From an uncultured Chloroflexota bacterium (GTDB lineage: Bacteria; Chloroflexota; UBA11872), in contig OY282448.1 in assembly GCA_958296175.1 (NCBI GenBank), positions 1,922,472 to 1,986,471 on the forward strand: a DNA stretch of 64,000 nucleotides. Direction: 5' to 3'. Both the position numbers and the translations under genes were made by a program. The notes below the pieces were generated by a model. That model was not told the origin of the DNA. It was given only the letters and a program-made list of their open reading frames with translations, and ran no database searches. Below, one piece after another: positions 59,641-64,000 of this stretch. Position 1 is the first letter of the stretch, and each line of letters begins with the position of its first letter.

Positions 59641-60131
59641 GCGGCGCCAGCCGCGGCCCTGACGGCGTGTATTGCCCACGCTGCCGTCGAGCCGCGCCGG
59701 ACGGGGTCGTCTTCTGCCGCTATTGCGGACAGTTCGTTCACGCCCGCGCGCCGGCCGACTCCCGCCCCTGGGACTCGCGCCCGCCAGAGCTGCCCAGCGT
59801 TGCGCCCGCCGCGCCGGCGCCGACGCGCATCGACCTGTCGGCGGCGGCGCTGCCCTACCAGGCGGCGGACGCTGGGACCCCCGCCGAACCCGCGGCTGCG
59901 CCAGCCGAGGCGTCAGCGGCCGACGGCGGCGCGGAGACTCTCGTGGATGGCGGCGTCGAGGCTCTCGTGGATGGCGGCGCCGAGGCTCTCGTGGACGGGG
60001 GCGCAGAGGCTCTCGCGGACGGGGGCGCCGAGGCTCTCGCGGACGGGGGCGCCGAAGCGGCGGCGGACGACTCGCCCGCCGACCCCGCCGCCGCGTCTAC
60101 GCAAAAAAGCGATAGCGAATCAGCTGTATGA
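59637..60131 (+). CDS. Zinc-ribbon protein with acidic eight-residue tandem repeats
   Basis: 164 residues. 'GVYCPRCRRAAPDGVVFCRY' then CGQF gives C-x2-C-x10-C-x2-C, a zinc ribbon of the zinc_ribbon_2 type. A Pro/Ala linker (35-95) is followed by six units of 'DGGAEALV/DGGAEALA' (24-bp DNA repeat, about 59923-60067) and an acidic Ser/Ala tail. The gene is coupled to mnmA by a 4-base overlap and ends 35 bases inside the convergent glycosyltransferase gene. The repeat has the look of a length-variable low-complexity arm. The function is unknown; an RNA- or sulfur-relay accessory role beside mnmA is only a guess. Confidence 0.75.
   Translation: MSGASRGPDGVYCPRCRRAAPDGVVFCRYCGQFVHARAPADSRPWDSRPPELPSVAPAAPAPTRIDLSAAALPYQAADAGTPAEPAAAPAEASAADGGAETLVDGGVEALVDGGAEALVDGGAEALADGGAEALADGGAEAAADDSPADPAAASTQKSDSESAV
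59923..60067 (+). repeat. 24-bp in-frame tandem repeat (six units)
   Basis: The unit is GACGGGGGCGCCGAGGCTCTCGCG or a variant, repeated six times with one to four changes each. Early units read GTGGATGGCGGC and late ones GCGGACGGGGGC, so the array grew in two phases. It stays in frame and encodes DGGAEAL(V/A). Confidence 0.9.
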
Positions 60132-60759
60132 CGGCCTGGGGGCCGTCCACCCACCAGCGCAGCTTCTTGGCTTCGCGGGCGTTGTAGGCAATCGGCATCT
60201 GCACGATGCGCTCGCCGCGTTTGACGAATGCGGCGGTGAGTTCCACCTCGATGTCGAAGCCGTTCGCACTCAGCCGCGCGCCGTCCAGCACTTCGCGCCG
60301 CCACATCTTGTAGCAGGTTTCCATGTCGCGGATGCCCACGCCGTAGAGCGCGTTGGTCAGCATCGTCAGCGCACGGTTGCCGGCGCGCAGCATCCAGCGC
60401 TGGCTGGAGAAGTCCCGATAGCCGTACACCACGCGCGCCTCGCCCGCCTGGATAGGTTTCAGCATGCGGATGAAGTCGGCGGGGTGATATTCCAGGTCGC
60501 CGTCCTGAATGACGATCACGTCGCCCGTCGCGGCGGCCAGCCCGGAGCGCACCGCCGCGCCTTTGCCGCGGTTGACGCGGTGCCGGATCACCTGCACCTC
60601 CCGCAGGTTCGCTTTCGCGATTTCGTCCAGCGTGTGATCGGTGGAGCTGTCGTCGATCACGATCACTTCGGTGTGGGCGTCGACGTCGGCCACGCGGCGC
60701 AGCACGTCGGCGATGGTGGCCTCTTCGTTGAAGGCCGGGATGATGACGCTGAGCTTCAC
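60097..60759 (-). CDS. Family 2 glycosyltransferase, polyprenol-phosphate sugar synthase type (DPM1-like)
   Basis: 220 residues from GTG 60759, overlapping the stop of the next gene (GTGA). 'KLSVIIPAFNEEATIADVLR', 'VIVIDDSSTDHTLDEIAK', 'HRVNRGKGAAVRSGLAAATG', 'VIVIQDGDLEYHPADFIRML' (D-x-D), and 'YGVGIRDMETCYKMWRREVL' are the DPM1-like order. It should make dolichol- or polyprenyl-phosphate-linked mannose or glucose at the membrane, which GT-C enzymes such as the DUF2723 protein could use. It lacks C-terminal membrane helices. Confidence 0.88.
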   Translation of the reverse strand: MKLSVIIPAFNEEATIADVLRRVADVDAHTEVIVIDDSSTDHTLDEIAKANLREVQVIRHRVNRGKGAAVRSGLAAATGDVIVIQDGDLEYHPADFIRMLKPIQAGEARVVYGYRDFSSQRWMLRAGNRALTMLTNALYGVGIRDMETCYKMWRREVLDGARLSANGFDIEVELTAAFVKRGERIVQMPIAYNAREAKKLRWWVDGPQAVIQLIRYRFFA

Positions 60760-61460
60760 CGTAACGCGAGCCGCAGCCGCAGCAGATCGACGAAGGAACG
60801 TAGGACCACGCGCAGGTCGTTGCCCGACTGTTCGCCCGCGCGGCGCGGATAGTGGGTCACGCCGACCTGCGCGTAGGCGTGGCCGGCGCGCGCCGCGCGT
60901 GTGACGAGCTCGGCCGAGATGGCGGCGCCGCGGCCGGAGATGAGGTCGGTCACGAACACGGCCTCGCGGCGGAACAGCTTGAAGCCGCAGTCCAGGTCGC
61001 GCACGCGCGTCCCCAGCAGCAGACGCACGGACATGTTCCAGAGCCAGGCGTTCAGGCGGCGGTGGGGCGGGTCGGCGCGCTGGCGGCGGTACCCCACCAC
61101 GAATCCGCGCCCGTCCAGCGCCTGCACCAGCCGCGGCAGGTCGGCCAACGAGAACTGCCCGTCGCCGTCCGCGTAGAAGATCAGCTCGTGCTTTGCAGCT
61201 TCGAACCCGGAGCGCAGCGCCCGGCCGTAGCCCAGGTTCGTGGGGTGCGCAACCACCCGCACGCGCGGGTCGCCGCGCGCGGCGGCGTCGGCGCGCGCGG
61301 CGGTGCCGTCGGTCGAGCCGTCGTCGACGATCAGCACCTCGAAGGCGTCGGTAATCGCCGGCAGGTGCTCCAGCGCGTCCCGGATCACCCATTCCACGTT
61401 CTCGGCCTCGTTGTGGCAGGGGAAGACCGCGCTGATGGAGGGCGCGTGCGCGTCTGTCAT
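60756..61460 (-). CDS. Family 2 glycosyltransferase, polyprenol-phosphate type
   Basis: 234 residues from ATG 61460, with AAGGA about 9 nt upstream. 'SISAVFPCHNEAENVEWVIR', 'VLIVDDGSTDGTAARADA', 'HPTNLGYGRALRSGFEAAKH', 'LIFYADGDGQFSLADLPRLV' (the D-x-D-x-Q motif of DPM/GtrB-like enzymes) and 'VRDLDCGFKLFRREAV' are present. It is paralogous to the next gene and coupled to it by a 4-base overlap, so the two probably make related lipid-linked sugars. Confidence 0.88.
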   Translation of the reverse strand: MTDAHAPSISAVFPCHNEAENVEWVIRDALEHLPAITDAFEVLIVDDGSTDGTAARADAAARGDPRVRVVAHPTNLGYGRALRSGFEAAKHELIFYADGDGQFSLADLPRLVQALDGRGFVVGYRRQRADPPHRRLNAWLWNMSVRLLLGTRVRDLDCGFKLFRREAVFVTDLISGRGAAISAELVTRAARAGHAYAQVGVTHYPRRAGEQSGNDLRVVLRSFVDLLRLRLALR

Positions 61461-61605
61461 CGAGATCGATCCTTCGTCACGGGCGCGGACGCATTGCGCG
61501 TCGGGCGGACAGCCGGATTCGTGGGCGGGCAATGCTCATCGACCTCGCGCGATGCGATGACGGACGGGGCATAATCCCACGCGCTCCCCGTTCCGGAACC
61601 CTCCG

Positions 61606-62424
61606 ATGCGCATTGCCTACACCACGTATTCGGCGCCTGCCTGGCCGCTCGACCGGCACCTGGCCGTTGCCAGCGCGATCGGCTGCGAGGGGCTGGAGAT
61701 TCGCAATCTGGACGGACGCGGCCTCGACCCCGCCATGCCCGAGGACCGCCGCCAGGCGATCGTGGACGCGGCGGTTGACGCCGGGGTGGACCTGTGTGTG
61801 GTGGGCAGCGATTGTCGATTCGCTTACGCGTCAGCGGACGATCGGGCGCGCGCCGTAGAACGCGCGGTTGGGTTCGTCGAACTCGCGGATCGGTGGGGCG
61901 CGCCGATTGTACGCGTCTTTGGCGGACGCTATGACCCTGGGCCGTCTGCTGACGAGGTCGACGCCTGGGTGGCCGCGGCGCTGCGCGACGTGGCCGAGGC
62001 GGCCGACCCGTTTGGCATTCGCATCGCGCTGGAAACACACGACGCCTTTTCCAGCGGCCGGCGGGTGCGCGCCGTGCTCGATCTGGCGGACCACAGCGGC
62101 GTGGGCGCCGTGTGGGACCTGGCGCACCCGCAGCGGCACGGCGAGAGCGCGGAGGAAACCTGGCGCTTGTTGGGGCGCGACATCGTGCACGTGCACTTCA
62201 AGGACATGAAGCAGACCGGCGGCGGCCGCGACGGCTGGGAGTCCGTGCCGCCGGGCGCCGGCGATCTGCCGCTGGCGGCCATGGTGTCCCAGCTCGCGGC
62301 GGCGAACTACGACGGCTACCTGTCGACCGAGTGGGAAGGCCGCGACCCGCACGGCGCCGACGACCCGACGGACGTGCTGCGCGCGCACACGGCCTATCTG
62401 CGGAACCTGATCGACGCCGCCTGA
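61606..62424 (+). CDS. Sugar phosphate isomerase/epimerase (xylose isomerase-like TIM barrel)
   Basis: 272 residues. 'AIGCEGLEIRNLDGRGLDPA' starts the barrel and 'VDLCVVGSDCRFAYA' follows. 'PIVRVFGGRYDPGPSADEVD', 'IRIALETHDAFSSGRRVRAV' (metal Glu), 'GAVWDLAHPQRHGESAEETW' (metal Asp and His), 'DIVHVHFKDMKQTGG' (His) and 'YLSTEWEGRDPHG' (Glu) give the full AP-endonuclease-2-type metal site. It isomerises or epimerises a sugar or cyclitol. It is divergent from the glycosyltransferase pair, with 145 bp between. Confidence 0.88.
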   Translation: MRIAYTTYSAPAWPLDRHLAVASAIGCEGLEIRNLDGRGLDPAMPEDRRQAIVDAAVDAGVDLCVVGSDCRFAYASADDRARAVERAVGFVELADRWGAPIVRVFGGRYDPGPSADEVDAWVAAALRDVAEAADPFGIRIALETHDAFSSGRRVRAVLDLADHSGVGAVWDLAHPQRHGESAEETWRLLGRDIVHVHFKDMKQTGGGRDGWESVPPGAGDLPLAAMVSQLAAANYDGYLSTEWEGRDPHGADDPTDVLRAHTAYLRNLIDAA

Positions 62425-62521
62425 GCGCTGCCGCGTCCTCCAGGACGAAGGGAAGTCCACCGAGGGAGGGAGAACGTGGGACGGGGAGGGGAAAGAGTGC
62501 GTGGGGGGTGTTGGTTGGGCG

Positions 62522-62551
62522 TTGACATGGGGGGCGGGGGTTGCTTAGGCT
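62522..62551 (+). promoter_or_regulatory. Likely promoter of the trpE T-box leader
   Basis: TTGACA at 62522-62527 matches the -35 consensus exactly. TAGGCT lies 18 bases further on as the -10, followed by a predicted start near 62558, just before the T-box stem I. Spacing and position fit; the -10 is only half-matched. The stretch 62425-62521 shows nothing else. Confidence 0.5.
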
Positions 62552-62555
62552 CGCG

Positions 62556-62830
62556 CGTTGTAGGCGATGACCGGGACGAGTACGCCCCGTTCACCCACGC
62601 CAGAGAGCCGGACCTCGAGCTGCAAGTCCGGTCGTGGGCACGGTGCCGAATGGCCCCGCGAGCTGCGGACCGAACGGCTGCGCTCAGTAGGCTCCGCCGG
62701 CCGCCCACCGTGATCTGGGCAAGGTATCGAGCTTCGGGCTCCGTACCGCGGAGGAGCGCTGCGGCGCTCGAATAGGGGTGGCACCGCGAAGGCCGCGAGA
62801 CCTCTCGCCCCCTGGGGTGAGAGGTTTTTT
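62556..62830 (+). promoter_or_regulatory. T-box riboswitch for tryptophan (tRNA-Trp sensing) upstream of trpE
   Basis: Stem I starts with GATGACCGGGACGAGTA, the GA/AGTA kink-turn region. The distal arm pairs CCCACG with CGTGGG around CAGAGAGCCGGAC-loop-GTCCGG, the AG bulge and apical loop. The specifier loop sequence GAATGGCC offers codon UGG (62651-62653), i.e. tryptophan, which fits the gene behind it. The T-box sequence AGGGGTGGCACCGCG lies at 62774-62788 and the terminator at 62801-62830. When uncharged tRNA-Trp binds the specifier and the T-box bulge, the antiterminator forms and trpE is transcribed. Confidence 0.93.
62801..62830 (+). terminator. Rho-independent terminator of the trpE T-box
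   Basis: CCTCTC at 62801-62806 pairs with GAGAGG at 62819-62824, extended by GCCC/GGGT pairing to a four-base loop, and followed by TTTTTT (62825-62830). The 5' arm is the part that would be taken by the antiterminator with the T-box bases. Confidence 0.92.
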
Positions 62831-62856
62831 CGTTTGCATTCGAGGGGAGGCCAGCA

Positions 62857-64000
<1,144 letters not shown>

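Overview
The window is a very GC-rich (about 70% or more by eye) bacterial chromosome segment with tightly packed genes on both strands. The most likely source is an uncultured member of the Chloroflexota. The case rests on several features together: a T-box leader in front of trpE; a large SRP RNA with an Alu domain in an SRP RNA-dnaX-ybaB-recR block; Tat-type lipoprotein solute-binding proteins with repeated 'EKIVTQ' linkers; an HpnB-like glycosyltransferase; and SelA. No single marker proves it, and there is no rRNA to settle it.

Layout. 1-7150: epimerase tail, a 14-blade WD40 protein, HpnB-like glycosyltransferase, CDF cation transporter, MFS transporter, tRNA-Pro(GGG), GT2 glycosyltransferase. 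7229-12688: a five-gene, mostly 4-nt-overlapping operon of clearly lower GC. It encodes a coiled-coil protein, an NTPase-like protein without Walker motifs, an intact BREX-BrxD-like P-loop ATPase, a small unknown protein and a SNF2 helicase. This is the best candidate for an undescribed (probably defence) system. 12939-15604: four-carbon sugar-acid kinase plus PdxA-type dehydrogenase, then secG. 15557-24679: a long minus-strand run (RecB-type nuclease, FAH-family enzyme, alpha/beta hydrolase, hpt, three tiny membrane proteins, TgpA-like transglutaminase, DUF58 protein, chromate transporter). Two of its enzymes lack their catalytic nucleophile.

25278-26775 holds two head-to-tail decayed IS5-family elements with minisatellite DNA inside. 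26823-30360 is the MBL-recR-ybaB-dnaX-SRP RNA block. 30530-33442 is a metabolic run (threonine aldolase, alpha/beta hydrolase, aldo/keto reductase). 33787-43739 is a secreted-protein and sugar region. It has two paralogous orphan solute-binding lipoproteins, four tiny lipoproteins of an apparent new family (motif DEFDYKISGDR), a sulfatase-like hydrolase with Thr in place of the formylglycine Cys, a Gfo/Idh/MocA oxidoreductase, a GH43/GH32-type beta-propeller protein, and two mini-lipoproteins ending in RSGFGWG.

44343-55384: DUF2723 membrane protein, a secreted Gmad2-type protein, flavoprotein, cupin, and a minus-strand sugar/hydroxyacid catabolic run (epimerase, class II aldolase, FGGY kinase, 2-hydroxyacid dehydrogenase, DUF72, 2TM protein). 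55680-64000: selA, archaeal-type phosphoglycerate mutase, mnmA coupled to a repeat-bearing zinc-ribbon protein, two polyprenol-phosphate-type glycosyltransferases, a sugar-phosphate isomerase, and trpE (cut by the window end) behind a tryptophan T-box riboswitch. REP-like palindromes and short tandem repeats fill many of the intergenic gaps.
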